A stretch of DNA of 64,000 nucleotides from Atlantibacter subterraneus (GCF_007570865.1 NZ_VLPS01000001.1:372001-436000); one strand, 5' to 3'; positions 1 through 9,084 are shown, counted from the first letter of the stretch. A program made the numbers and translations. Notes: generated by a model not told the origin, from the letters alone.

Positions 1-617
1 CAAAACCACAGATAAAGCTGGAAACGGGTATAATTATCATCGTTGCCCAGCCAGAAGCGCAGCCTGTTCAGATCCAGAGTGGTGAAATCTGTACCCGGTG
101 CTACGGTAAATGTTATATCAATGATGCCATGGCGGGGCGTACTGCGATCCTCAACCTGGTCCAGTTGAACGGGCAACAGCCAGATATCCCGGCAGAGAGT
201 GAAAGTACAGGGCGGGGCTACATCGTGCTCATTGCCGGAATTCGCAGATAATACTTGGTTTCCCTGAGTCCCCTTCGCGCCGGTTGTTAACTGTTCATTA
301 CGAGGGATGCGTACCGGTACGGAAGTTTTGTCCATATCCGGACTGTATTCAATTAGCGTCATCGACGGCACCGGGCGCAGATAATTGGGCCACAGCATTT
401 TGATCAGGCCGTGTGTTAGCTCAGGAAACTCATCCTCAATTTTCTGGCGCAGATTGCCAGTCAGAAAGGCCACGCCTTCCAGCAGACGCTCGATATCCGG
501 GTCGGCCCCTTTTTCAGCCAGAAACCGAGCCAGATTCGGTTTTTCAGTCGCCAGTTGCTTACTTAACTGCCGAAGGTAATTCAGCTCCTGCCTATAATAG
601 CGCTCTTCAAATTCCAT
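1..617 (-). CDS. tssF: TssF, T6SS baseplate protein (C-terminus outside window)
   Basis: This is the first 205 or so codons of a minus-strand gene that runs off the left edge. The translation opens MEFEERYYRQELNYLRQL and continues with GADPDIERLLEGVAFLTGNL and a PxLTHGLIKMLWPNYLRP segment, the N-terminal signature of the TssF/VasA/ImpG family. TssF forms the baseplate wedge with TssE, TssG and TssK at the inner membrane. The ATG lies 4 bases after the tssE stop, so it belongs to the same operon as tssB-tssC-tssE. Only the truncation by the window edge limits the call. Confidence 0.93.
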   Translation of the reverse strand, partial: MEFEERYYRQELNYLRQLSKQLATEKPNLARFLAEKGADPDIERLLEGVAFLTGNLRQKIEDEFPELTHGLIKMLWPNYLRPVPSMTLIEYSPDMDKTSVPVRIPRNEQLTTGAKGTQGNQVLSANSGNEHDVAPPCTFTLCRDIWLLPVQLDQVEDRSTPRHGIIDITFTVAPGTDFTTLDLNRLRFWLGNDDNYTRFQLYLWF

Positions 618-621
618 TTTG

Positions 622-1039
622 CTAATCCACCCGATAATGCTGATTGCCGTGCGGTGCCATATCAAACTCAAGCACATCGTCGATGCCGTTAAATGTCACC
701 CAGGCGGTGATATGGAAAATTATTTCCTGTGGGCTGGCTGCCTGGGAAAGAGCCGCCCGAACCTCAGCATGTGAGATTCGGGGTTCATAGCGCTCAATAC
801 ACTGCACGATGGCCCGGCTCATGGCGCTGCGGTAATTATCAGATCCTTCCGGCTCTTCTATGCCCAGCTCCGGGGTGCCCCGACAACTTCCGGAGCGAGT
901 GTTCAGGATATTTCGCAGGCTGAGGCGAATGGACTGTCTGAACGCCTCAATATTATTACCCCCCCCGCCAGTTTCTGGCAGGAGGGTTTTCCAGACGCTC
1001 AAATAGCGATCCGGCAGGCCTCTCGCGCTCCGGTATCAC
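622..1039 (-). CDS. tssE: TssE, gp25-like T6SS baseplate protein, reading frame broken at a G8 run
   Basis: TssE is the gp25-like baseplate wedge protein that starts sheath assembly. The frame that ends at 622 holds the family core (GTPELGIEEP, IERYEPRI, and a C-terminal FDMAP strand), but from a TTG at 1002 it gives an atypical start, MSVWKTLLPETG. In another frame a GTG at 1039, overlapping the tssC stop as GTGA, reads VIPERERPAGSLFERLENPPA, which is a normal TssE N-terminus (SLFERLE). That frame stops (TAA) right after eight consecutive G (plus-strand C run 959-966). Removing one G joins the two frames into about 138 aa, the usual family length. So the gene is frameshifted, slips to make full-length protein, or carries a sequence error. 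Confidence 0.85.
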
Positions 1040-2508
1040 TTGTCTAACCGTCCGACTAAAGACAGTTCAAACGACGCACCCATATATTTAAAATGGGGTC
1101 TTGCGGAAATAGCCACCTGATACCAGCCAGGTTCGCCGTCCACGTCCAGTACCTCAACTTTAGCGCCACGCAGAGGTTTACGGCTGCGGACGTCAGCAGG
1201 TGGATTCTCCTGGTCGGCGACATACTGGCGGACCCAAATATTGAGTTCCCGCTCAAGGTCACTTCTCTCTTTCCACGACCCAAGCTGCTCGCGCTGCAGA
1301 ACTTTAATGTAGTGTGCGAGGCGGTTGATAATGAACAGGTAGGGTAATTGCGTACCCAGCTTGTAGTTGGTTTCGGCATCTTTGCCTGGAAAATGCTTGG
1401 GTTTCTGAACTGAATTGGCGGAGAAAAAGGCGGCGTTATCGCTACCCTTACGCATGGTCAGGGTGATGAATCCCTCTTCGGCCAGTTCAAATTCACGGCG
1501 GTCGGTGATCAGCACTTCTGTTGGGATCTTGGCCTGAATTTGCCCCATTGATTCATATAGATGTACCGGCAGATCTTTTACCGCACCGCCGCTCTGCGGC
1601 CCAATAATATTCGGTGCCCATCTATATTTCGCGAACGAGTCGGCCACATTACTGGCCAGCATCCAGGCGGTATTGCCCCACAGATAATGCTCGTGACTGT
1701 GGCTGACATCTTCTACATAGTTGAAACTCCTGATGGGGTTTTCGGTAGCGGAATAAGGCTGGCGGAGCAGAAAACGCGGTGCGGTCAGACCCAGATAGCG
1801 AGAGTCTTCAGAATCACGCAGGGCGCGCCATTTTGTGTAGGCCGGGCTTTCAAAGATGGCATAAAGATCTTTAATATTGGGCAGCTCGGTCCATGAATTT
1901 AATCCCATAAATTCCGGAGATATGGAAGACAGGAACGGCGCATGTGCCATAGCGCCGACGGCACTGACATAGTTCAGCAGCTTTATGTCCGGCGTGGTAT
2001 TTTTGAACTCATATGCGCCTAATACCGCCGCAATGGGTTCACCGCCAAACTGACCAAATCCGCTGGAATAAACATGCTTATAGAAGCCTGACTGGGTAAT
2101 CTCTGGCGCGAACTCGAAATCGTCCAGCAGTTCTTCCTTGGTGACATGCAGGATATTGACCTTAATATTCTCGCGAAAATCAACACGGTCTATCAGGGCT
2201 TTCATTGAACGCCAGAACGACTCCAGTTGTTGAAACTGAGGGGCGTGAATAATAGCATCCATTTGGCGGCTGATACGGGCGTCGATGTCCGCAATCATAC
2301 TGTCCACGGCCAGTTTGTTTACGGGTTCTGCTGGTGAATTTGATTGCAGAAGGCTGGCAACAAAAGCTGTTACGCCCTGGCGGGCAATATTATAACCATC
2401 AGCGCCAGGCTGAATGCGGGTTTGCGCCATGATTTCATCAAGCAGCGACGGGGCATGGCTTCCCTGTTCAGTGCGGGCGGAAATAAGTTCCTCTTCCTGT
2501 AAAGACAT
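1036..2508 (-). CDS. tssC: TssC, T6SS contractile sheath large subunit (VipB/EvpB)
   Basis: The 490-aa product matches the EvpB/VipB family in length and motifs: an N-terminal DARISRQMDAIIHAPQFQQL-ESFW helix region, the ENIKVNILHVTKEEL segment, DISHxHEHYLWGN-like sequence near the middle (DVSHSHEHYLWGN), and a C-terminal AKVEVLDVDGEPGWYQV domain. TssC and TssB form the cytoplasmic contractile sheath around the Hcp tube. It lies between a small TssC-like gene (gap 48 bases) and tssE, whose probable GTG start overlaps the tssC stop. It looks intact. Confidence 0.97.
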   Translation of the reverse strand: MSLQEEELISARTEQGSHAPSLLDEIMAQTRIQPGADGYNIARQGVTAFVASLLQSNSPAEPVNKLAVDSMIADIDARISRQMDAIIHAPQFQQLESFWRSMKALIDRVDFRENIKVNILHVTKEELLDDFEFAPEITQSGFYKHVYSSGFGQFGGEPIAAVLGAYEFKNTTPDIKLLNYVSAVGAMAHAPFLSSISPEFMGLNSWTELPNIKDLYAIFESPAYTKWRALRDSEDSRYLGLTAPRFLLRQPYSATENPIRSFNYVEDVSHSHEHYLWGNTAWMLASNVADSFAKYRWAPNIIGPQSGGAVKDLPVHLYESMGQIQAKIPTEVLITDRREFELAEEGFITLTMRKGSDNAAFFSANSVQKPKHFPGKDAETNYKLGTQLPYLFIINRLAHYIKVLQREQLGSWKERSDLERELNIWVRQYVADQENPPADVRSRKPLRGAKVEVLDVDGEPGWYQVAISARPHFKYMGASFELSLVGRLDK

Positions 2509-2556
2509 ACTGAAAATCCTTGTGTTGATCTGTATTTCTGGAGCCAGGTTTCACTG

Positions 2557-2769
2557 TCAGTGGAACATCTTCCGCCAGTGTGGCTTCATCTGCTGGTACC
2601 CGTTGATATAGGTGATTTCACCCATCAAGTATCCGATCCTCTGGTCAAGCGCCGCGATCAATACATCCAGTGTTTCTGTGTTGATGTCGCCTGTCTGACT
2701 GATACATAACAGGATCACAGCCTGTGTTATTGCGTCATCGGTTCTGGCGGTATCTTTCCGCAAGCTCAT
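2557..2769 (-). CDS. Small protein resembling the N-terminal domain of TssC
   Basis: This 70-aa product lies between tssB and tssC in the same orientation, 29 bases after the tssB stop. I do not know a name for it. Its second half (ALDQRIGYLMGEITYINGYQ followed by QMKPHWRKM) lines up with TssC from the neighbouring gene (DIDARISRQMDAIIHAPQFQ followed by QLESFWRSM), and the preceding helix (AITQAVILLCI) also fits. It ends where TssC continues into its main fold. It may be a separate small T6SS component or a decayed duplicate of tssC. Both its position in the operon and the open frame favour a real gene; function is not established. Confidence 0.6.
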   Translation of the reverse strand: MSLRKDTARTDDAITQAVILLCISQTGDINTETLDVLIAALDQRIGYLMGEITYINGYQQMKPHWRKMFH

Positions 2770-2798
2770 ACCGGGATAATCTCCCTGAAAAACAGTGG

Positions 2799-3302
2799 TT
2801 ACTGGTTTTCTGCCTGGCTGATTTCCTGCAGCAACTGCTCGCGGGATTCTTTATTTTCCAGCAATGCCTGAAGCTGGGCGCGAAATGCAGGCAGATTACC
2901 CAGCGGGCCTTTTAATGCTGTCAGCGCTTCGCGTAGCTCCAACAGTTTGTTCACTTCCGGCACCTGTTTTGCCACACTGTCTGGAGAAAAATCGTTCAGG
3001 GATTTGATTTCCAGCGAGACATTCATCTCATCGTCATCTTTTGAGTCGTCCTTCAATGCTGCCGGAACTGCAAAATTCAGGCTAATAGACGCTTCTGCCA
3101 TCACTGAATTGAATGAATGTTTATCGATTGAAACCATCTGCCGTTCATCAAATGGCGCTGTTTCCTGTGAGTTACCTGTATCACCCACTATCAACATGTT
3201 TAGAGGTAATTCCACCTCCGAAGGCTCGCCGTCAGTTTTTGGAACATAAGAAATATTGATGCGTTCTTTGGGTGCCACGCTACCGTTGTAATCTTTGCTC
3301 AT
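2799..3302 (-). CDS. tssB: TssB, T6SS contractile sheath small subunit (VipA/ImpB)
   Basis: The 167-aa product has the VipA/ImpB pattern: RINISYVP near the start, the VELPLNMLIVGD strand, an acidic loop (KDDSKDDDEM), then LEIKSLNDFSPDSVAKQVPE and a C-terminal helix with LPAFRAQLQALLENKE. It pairs with TssC to make the sheath. This is the first gene of the minus-strand T6SS operon; its promoter must lie in the AT-rich stretch upstream. Length and motifs are normal. Confidence 0.97.
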   Translation of the reverse strand: MSKDYNGSVAPKERINISYVPKTDGEPSEVELPLNMLIVGDTGNSQETAPFDERQMVSIDKHSFNSVMAEASISLNFAVPAALKDDSKDDDEMNVSLEIKSLNDFSPDSVAKQVPEVNKLLELREALTALKGPLGNLPAFRAQLQALLENKESREQLLQEISQAENQ

Positions 3303-3942
3303 AGAAATAATCCATCAGGTTACGTTATATGTTCTGCTTCTTTGTACAGACCATGGAATATTGGAATTCCGTACGGTAAAAAAAGTCCTGGCAATCATTT
3401 TACGCGCAGAAATTTTTTTGAGAAGCACTTTTTTCGAATGAAATACAGGAGTATTATTTTTGGGTGATTATTTTTAAGGTAATATTCTTCTCATGGTAAA
3501 TAATTCGACGTTGGAGTTCTATAAATCCTAACAACTAATTAAGCATCTGATTTATAAGTTTTTTTGTTTTTTATCATACATAAGGTGAATGTTATTTGCT
3601 GAATTCATACGCCATGATTTTAATTATGATGTGGTTGGTGTGATGAATGAGATGTGCCAGGTAAAATAATTGAGAGGAATAATAGATCTAATATTTATTC
3701 ATGAAAGAATTATTGTCTTGGTTTTATATGAATAAATGCAGATATATGATTCATGGATATGTTAAAATCTAATTTAACTACCATGTGAATGAATATTCGG
3801 CTTCTGGCTATATGTTTCATTCAGCCATGTAAAGAGAGCTTAAACTACAAGTTTTTTTATAAAACCCGCATGTTTTCATCTACCGGATGTCCTTCGGAAG
3901 ATGTATGTAAGATGTCGTTAATCACCAATAAGGAGCTTACAA
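3303..3942. promoter_or_regulatory. AT-rich divergent region between tssB and hcp
   Basis: These 640 bases are strikingly AT-rich compared with the genes on both sides and separate the divergent tssB and hcp. No convincing gene is seen; the only open frame overlapping the hcp start is a shadow. Runs of A/T and bent-DNA-like stretches are typical of H-NS-bound horizontally acquired promoters. That H-NS silences it is inference; I could not pick out unambiguous -35/-10 pairs or Fur sites. Confidence 0.5.
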
Positions 3943-4461
3943 ATGCCTACACCCTGTTACATTTCGATTACAGGACAAACCCAGGGAAATATTACCGCGG
4001 GTGCATTCACCGCAGATTCTGTCGGCAACATCTACGTGCAGGGCCACGAAGATGAAATGCTGGTTCAGGAATTCCTGCATAACGTAACTGTGCCCACCGA
4101 TCCGCAGTCTGGTCAGCCAGCAGGCCAGCGCGCTCACAAGCCGTTCATTTTTACTGTGGCGCTGAATAAAGCCGTGCCGCTGATGTACAACGCACTGGCT
4201 TCCGGTGAAATGTTGCCGAAAACTGAACTGCACTGGTGGCGTACCTCTGTTGAAGGCAAACAAGAGCATTACTTCACTACCCGCCTGACAGACTCAACGA
4301 TTGTGGATATGAAATTGCATATGCCGCACTGTCAGGACCCGGCAAAGCGCGAATTCACGCAGTTGCTCGAAGTCTCTCTGGCCTACCGTAAAATCGAGTG
4401 GGAACACGTCAAATCCGGCACATCTGGTGCTGATGACTGGCGCGCGCCGCTGGAAGCGTAA
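3943..4461 (+). CDS. hcp: Hcp, T6SS tube protein
   Basis: The 172-aa product is a typical Hcp1-family protein: PCYISITGQTQGNITAGAF near the start, the IYVQGHEDEMLVQEFLHNV loop, HKPFIFTVALNKAVPLMYNA, and a C-terminal VSLAYRKIEWEH strand. Hcp hexamers stack into the inner tube that is propelled by the TssBC sheath and can carry small effectors. A good Shine-Dalgarno (AAGGAG) sits before the ATG. It is the first gene of the plus-strand half of the island and is followed by a terminator, so it is probably transcribed alone at high level. Confidence 0.97.
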   Translation: MPTPCYISITGQTQGNITAGAFTADSVGNIYVQGHEDEMLVQEFLHNVTVPTDPQSGQPAGQRAHKPFIFTVALNKAVPLMYNALASGEMLPKTELHWWRTSVEGKQEHYFTTRLTDSTIVDMKLHMPHCQDPAKREFTQLLEVSLAYRKIEWEHVKSGTSGADDWRAPLEA

Positions 4462-4471
4462 GGCTGAATCC

Positions 4472-4508
4472 ACAGCCCCCTGTCCTTACAAGCAGGGTGC
4501 TGTTTTTA
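4472..4508 (+). terminator. Rho-independent terminator after hcp
   Basis: Just past the hcp stop, CAGCcCCCTG and CAGGGtGCTG arms form a GC-rich hairpin followed by a T run (TGTTTTTATT). This separates hcp from the vgrG cargo transcript. Confidence 0.75.
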
Positions 4509-4575
4509 TTGGGTATCGTAAGCAAATAAGCAGTGTCAGTAAGGAGTTACGTTTTTTTACGGGAGATGGCGGACG

Positions 4576-4958
4576 CCGGAAACTTCGGCGGTAGCGTGCC
4601 TGAATAATACAAGCGTAACACTGTACTATCATTCGCCGCAGTCCGGCTGGTGGTTTCTTTTCCCTGTTAATTCAGGAGGTTATTCATGTCAACAGGATCA
4701 CGCTTCACACTGGAGGTGGACGGCCTGCCACCGGATGCGCTGGTCGTGGCATCCTTTCACCTGGAGCAGTCCCTTTCCTCTCTGTTCACCCTCGATATTT
4801 CGCTGGTCAGCCAGCAGCTTCTCAGCATTGATTTCTCTCAGGTACTGGAAAAACCAGCGCACCTGAAAATCTGGCAGGGCACGGAGATACAGCGCCGGGT
4901 GAACGGTATTGTGACCTGGTTTGAGCAGGGGGAAAACGACGGACACCAGATGCTGTAC
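4576..4958 (+). repeat. Direct repeat copy A: vgrG leader plus first 91 codons
   Basis: About 383 bases, starting CCGGAAACTTCGGCGGTAGC and covering the 110-base leader and the 5' end of vgrG, recur almost unchanged at 10520-10899. Differences are scattered substitutions and a short indel in the T/C-rich stretch before the start codon. The repeat ends at the TGCTGTAC of codon 91. Confidence 0.9.
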
Positions 4959-6641
4959 CGCATGATGGTCCGCCCGCCGCTGTGGCGCGCCCGGCTGCGC
5001 CAGAACTCCCGTATTTTCCAGAATGAGGATATTAAAAGCATCCTGGGGACGATACTGCAGGAAAACGGTGTGACGGACTGGAGTCCGCTGTTCAGCGAGG
5101 CGCATCCGGCGCGGGAATTCTGCGTGCAGTACAGTGAAACGGATTACGACTTTCTGGCGCGGATGGCGGCGGAGGAAGGTCTGTTCTTCTATGACGAGCA
5201 TTCACCGGACAGCGATGACCAGAGCCTGGTGCTGTGCGACACGGTGCGCTTTCTGCCGGAGGCGTTTGAAATCCCATGGAACCCGAATACCCGGACCGAA
5301 GTGAGCACGCCGTGCATCAGCCAGTTCCGCCACAGCGCACAGATACGCCCGTCTTCTGTCATCGGCAAGGACTACACCTTTAAACGCCCCGGCTGGTCGG
5401 GTCGCTTTGAGCAGCAGGGGCAGAACCTGGATTACCAGCGTACACAGTATGAAGTGTTTGATTATCCGGGGCGGTTCAAGGACGGGCACGGACAGAACTT
5501 CGTCCGCTGGCAGGTGGAGGGAAGGCGTAATAATGCCGAAGAGGCGCAGGGAAAAAGCCGCTCGCCGGAGATATGGCCGGGACGGCGTATTCAACTGACG
5601 GAACATCCGCAGACGGGCCTGAACCAGGAATGGCAGGTGGTGAGCAGTGATTTACGGGGAAGCCAGCCGCAGGCAGTGGCGGGGCGTTCCGGCTCAGGGA
5701 CGACCCTTGAGAATGATTTTACGGTGATCCCGGCAGACAGGACGTGGCGGCCCCGTCCGGTGGAAAAGCCGTCAGTGGACGGCCCCCAGTCAGCCGTGGT
5801 TACCGGCCCGGCGGGGGAGGAAATCTTCTGCGACGAACATGGCCGGGTGCGGGTAAAGTTTAACTGGGACCGGTATAACCCGGCAAACCAGGACAGTTCG
5901 TGCTGGATACGGGTGGCGCAGGCGTGGGCGGGACCGGGGTTCGGCAACCTGGCGATCCCGCGCGTGGGCCAGGAGGTGATAGTGGACTTCCTGAACGGCG
6001 ACCCGGACCAGCCCATTATCATGGGGCGGACCTATCACCAGGAAAACCGCACGCCGGGCAGCCTGCCGGGGACGAAGACGCAGATGACGATACGGTCGAA
6101 GACGTACAAGGGCAGCGGGTATAACGAGTTACGGTTTGAGGATGCAACCAATAATGAAGAGATTTTTCTGCATGCGCAGAAAAACATGCAGGTGAAAGTA
6201 CTTAACAGTAAGGATGTGCGGGTTAATTATGATCGCACGGTAAGCATTGGCCATGATGAATCCTTAGTGGTGGCAAATGACAGGAAAGTCACTGTGGAAG
6301 GAAAACAGAATCACAAAACAACCAAAGACCATGTGAGCCTGGTGGAAGGCAATTATGGTTTAGAAGTGAAAGGTGATTTGGCCCAAAAAGTGGCGGGTAC
6401 TCTGGGACTGAGTGTTCTGGGGGATATTGTTCTACAGAGTGACAGCAAAATTAGCCTGCGCGTTGGCGGTTCTTTTATTGTGATACATTCAGGCGGAGTC
6501 GATGTCAGGGGGGCGAAGATAAACCTCAATGGAGGTGGCAGCCCGGGAGAAGTTATTCTGCCCATGCGTCCGGCCATTTTGAAGGCTGCAGCAGGAGAAG
6601 GAACCATGTTTGTGGCTCATTGTCCCATGGATGAGGAATAA
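4686..6641 (+). CDS. vgrG: VgrG, T6SS spike protein
   Basis: The 651-aa product has the VgrG/TssI layout: gp27-like barrels over about residues 1-370 (with FCVQYSETDYDFLARMAAEE), the gp5 OB fold at about 385-470 (HGRVRVKFNWDR, SSCWIRVAQAWAGPGFGN, IPRVGQEVIVDFLNGDPDQP), and a beta-helical needle ending near residue 640. It has no large extra C-terminal effector domain, so it is a carrier whose cargo should be encoded nearby. The next gene starts 2 bases after its stop. The ATG at 4686 follows an AGGAGG-type ribosome site. GC content falls sharply towards its 3' end, matching a module boundary between a conserved 5' part and variable cargo. Confidence 0.97.
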   Translation: MSTGSRFTLEVDGLPPDALVVASFHLEQSLSSLFTLDISLVSQQLLSIDFSQVLEKPAHLKIWQGTEIQRRVNGIVTWFEQGENDGHQMLYRMMVRPPLWRARLRQNSRIFQNEDIKSILGTILQENGVTDWSPLFSEAHPAREFCVQYSETDYDFLARMAAEEGLFFYDEHSPDSDDQSLVLCDTVRFLPEAFEIPWNPNTRTEVSTPCISQFRHSAQIRPSSVIGKDYTFKRPGWSGRFEQQGQNLDYQRTQYEVFDYPGRFKDGHGQNFVRWQVEGRRNNAEEAQGKSRSPEIWPGRRIQLTEHPQTGLNQEWQVVSSDLRGSQPQAVAGRSGSGTTLENDFTVIPADRTWRPRPVEKPSVDGPQSAVVTGPAGEEIFCDEHGRVRVKFNWDRYNPANQDSSCWIRVAQAWAGPGFGNLAIPRVGQEVIVDFLNGDPDQPIIMGRTYHQENRTPGSLPGTKTQMTIRSKTYKGSGYNELRFEDATNNEEIFLHAQKNMQVKVLNSKDVRVNYDRTVSIGHDESLVVANDRKVTVEGKQNHKTTKDHVSLVEGNYGLEVKGDLAQKVAGTLGLSVLGDIVLQSDSKISLRVGGSFIVIHSGGVDVRGAKINLNGGGSPGEVILPMRPAILKAAAGEGTMFVAHCPMDEE

Positions 6642-6643
6642 CA

Positions 6644-7468
6644 ATGTTTCCAGTCCGTTACGCTATTATTGATGGTGCTGTCGTGGAAGATCTTATGGAT
6701 TTTCTTTCCGAGTATAATCCACCACATGCTTGTCTGTATTCAGAACCTCTTCAGCCTGAATTAGTCGGGCTTGTACCTTATTTGCTCGAAGTAACACCAG
6801 AAGTCGAGAAGTGGCTGCAATGGAATATCAGCCCATGGGGTATATATCTCACAACGAAAGCGACGATGCGTGTGTTACGACAACATCTCAGAAAGTATTT
6901 GCAGGTTCTTCTTCCGAATGAAACCAAACCGGTGATATTTCGTTTTTATGATCCTCGCAATATCTGGGATTTTCTGAGTGTACTTTCTGATTGGGAAAAA
7001 CATCTTTTCCTTAAATATATCATACGAATAGAAACAACTTATCGCCTACAACAAGATGTGTCTTTTACAAAACTTCATGAAAGGTTTCCTGATACGCAAA
7101 CCAAAAAATCGAAGCTAATGTCTATTAGTAAAGAACAATATGCGTTATTAGAAGTTATCTTTGAGCGCCGATATGTTAGAGAACTGGCTGAAATAATGAG
7201 GGCCGTATCCACGTCTGCGAATGATGTTTCTATCAACTGGGCAGGGGAGCTATTTAATTATCTTCGTAATCTAGGGATCACAGACCGAAGAAGTATAGAT
7301 GAGATAGCAAAATTATTTACCAGAGAGCGTATTTTTAACTTGGGTAATATACCTCATGATTATACAATAATTCTGGAGGGGACGATGCATCCGGGACATT
7401 ACCGTGCAGAGCAGTTGCTACTAAATGTCAATGGTGTAATACCTGTATGGAAAAGGAGTGCTATCTAA
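6644..7468 (+). CDS. DUF4123 T6SS effector chaperone/adaptor
   Basis: The 274-aa product has features of the DUF4123 family, adaptor proteins that load a specific effector on VgrG: an N-terminal YAIIDGAVVEDLMDFLSEY, then CLYSEPLQPELVGLVPYLLE and an FRFYDPRNIWDFLSVLS strand-helix unit. Position supports this: it lies directly between vgrG and the putative effector gene, with its stop overlapping the effector ATG (TAATG). The C-terminal 130 residues are helical and should define cargo specificity (family knowledge). Base composition is AT-rich like the genes after it. Confidence 0.85.
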   Translation: MFPVRYAIIDGAVVEDLMDFLSEYNPPHACLYSEPLQPELVGLVPYLLEVTPEVEKWLQWNISPWGIYLTTKATMRVLRQHLRKYLQVLLPNETKPVIFRFYDPRNIWDFLSVLSDWEKHLFLKYIIRIETTYRLQQDVSFTKLHERFPDTQTKKSKLMSISKEQYALLEVIFERRYVRELAEIMRAVSTSANDVSINWAGELFNYLRNLGITDRRSIDEIAKLFTRERIFNLGNIPHDYTIILEGTMHPGHYRAEQLLLNVNGVIPVWKRSAI

Positions 7469-9084
7469 TGCCAATTAGCCTTACAGCGGGTTCGCCAAAA
7501 TGTAATTGTAAGAATCCTGATACTTGTACGCATGCCCTTAAAATTACAACAACGGTTCCGGAAGAAACGTATGAATATAAACAAGGCGAATCTTTACCTG
7601 TTATCTATCTCCACGACAGCGATGCTAAAGGCGTTGATGTCACAACAACGCTTACAGGAAAAACTTGTGTTAGTAGTAGCCCCGATTGTCCATCAGGAGT
7701 AATATACAATGAATACTACCTGAGCCAGCTTAAAAAAGGACAGAATAAAGATAATTTAAAATATTTGAGTTACGAAGAAAAACTTAAGCTAACGATTGAT
7801 AGTACCACTAATACAAACATAAAAATGCCTGGCTCTAGCTTTTTTTATGAAACATTAGAATATCTGGATATAGTTACATTTCTGACTGACGTTGTATTTG
7901 AAGGTATTGAAAAGATAGATAAAACAGAATACGCCTTGCAGGTTGGCGAATGCCTCGGGCAACCCATCCAGGAAATGATTTTTCCTCTTAAAACAAATGC
8001 CAGTGATAAAGCGAAATATCCCATATATACCACTGTAGATACTCGTATAGTAGTCTATCCAAAGCTCGTTTGGGATGTCGATGTTAATATTTCTGCTTCT
8101 AAAAATGATGGCACTAAAGAACTGACTGATAATGAACGATACGACATTGTTCAAGGCAGATCTCAAAATGAACACATGAGTGTTGGGAAATATGCGATCA
8201 CACGAGGTGTTGCCATTAATGGAAGTGCTTCAATTGCAGTTGGAAGTGCCGACAAGGATTATAAAAAAACAATAGAAAAAGAGTTTACGCGTTATAAAGA
8301 TAAATTATCTTTATTGAGAAATGCAGAAAAGACAATTGATACAGTCACTAATCTTTTCAGAGCGGATGACAAGAAAATACAATTACTCACCGTTGATATA
8401 AAGTATCCATGTCTGAATATTAAGGGTAGTGGTGAATTATTGCTGAGGCAAGATAACAAGCCGTATGTTAAATGTGGTGTGGATGTTAATCTGGCTCCAT
8501 TGATTCAGTTTACTATTACACTTGACTTGATTCAGGCATTTGCTACTTATTTTCACCAGGAGAAAAACATTGCCAGGATCAGAGAAAAAGCACAGTCTCA
8601 GGAGGACGATGTTAAAAGTGGTAAAAATGGTGCTTATGCAAAAGCTGTCCTGAATCTAATTGTCACCGGAAATATTAATCTCTCCTATCGTTATGCCTCT
8701 GACGAGGATAACGAATTTCACTCTGAACTTGGTGATAAAAATGAAGGGAAGCTTGGCTTAACTTTAGAGTCGAAAGTTGAAGCGGGACTCAGGGTCGTAG
8801 TAGTCGAAGCATTTTTTAGTGCGGAAGCGAAAATAGCGGCTGAGTGTTGCTTTGCATTAGATAGAAAAGAAAAGAAAGATTTAGAACTGACCTTTTATCA
8901 TAATGGAGTTATAATGTATGCAAAATATAAAATAAAAGTAGGTATTGGTAATGATGATCACAATAAAAATGACCTACCGAGTAAAAGAGAATCATCTGGT
9001 GATAATTGGGAGGAAGGCGAAGGTGAATGGAGTTTATGTAAGGCATTAAGTAAGGATGCATCGCCCTATAAAATTAATTTTTAA
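7468..9084 (+). CDS. Putative T6SS effector, unrecognised family
   Basis: I do not recognise this 538-aa protein. I chose the ATG at 7468 because an AAGGAG site sits 8 bases upstream and the codon overlaps the DUF4123 stop; an in-frame ATG at 7447 would overlap further. It starts MPISLTAGSPKCNCKNPD with four Cys in the first 25 residues, has no signal peptide and no clear transmembrane helix, and the second half alternates short hydrophobic strands (IKGSGELLLRQ, AVLNLIVTGNINLSYRYAS, GLTLESKVEAGLRVVVVEAF), which suggests a beta-rich fold. No nuclease, lipase GxSxG, amidase or NADase motif is evident. Lying after a DUF4123 gene and before an exported protein and PAAR, it is the best effector candidate. 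Confidence 0.7.
   Translation: MPISLTAGSPKCNCKNPDTCTHALKITTTVPEETYEYKQGESLPVIYLHDSDAKGVDVTTTLTGKTCVSSSPDCPSGVIYNEYYLSQLKKGQNKDNLKYLSYEEKLKLTIDSTTNTNIKMPGSSFFYETLEYLDIVTFLTDVVFEGIEKIDKTEYALQVGECLGQPIQEMIFPLKTNASDKAKYPIYTTVDTRIVVYPKLVWDVDVNISASKNDGTKELTDNERYDIVQGRSQNEHMSVGKYAITRGVAINGSASIAVGSADKDYKKTIEKEFTRYKDKLSLLRNAEKTIDTVTNLFRADDKKIQLLTVDIKYPCLNIKGSGELLLRQDNKPYVKCGVDVNLAPLIQFTITLDLIQAFATYFHQEKNIARIREKAQSQEDDVKSGKNGAYAKAVLNLIVTGNINLSYRYASDEDNEFHSELGDKNEGKLGLTLESKVEAGLRVVVVEAFFSAEAKIAAECCFALDRKEKKDLELTFYHNGVIMYAKYKIKVGIGNDDHNKNDLPSKRESSGDNWEEGEGEWSLCKALSKDASPYKINF

Noticed and set aside
3789..4055. 88-aa frame overlapping the start of hcp
   Set aside because: Out of frame with hcp and mostly in the AT-rich promoter region; no family match.
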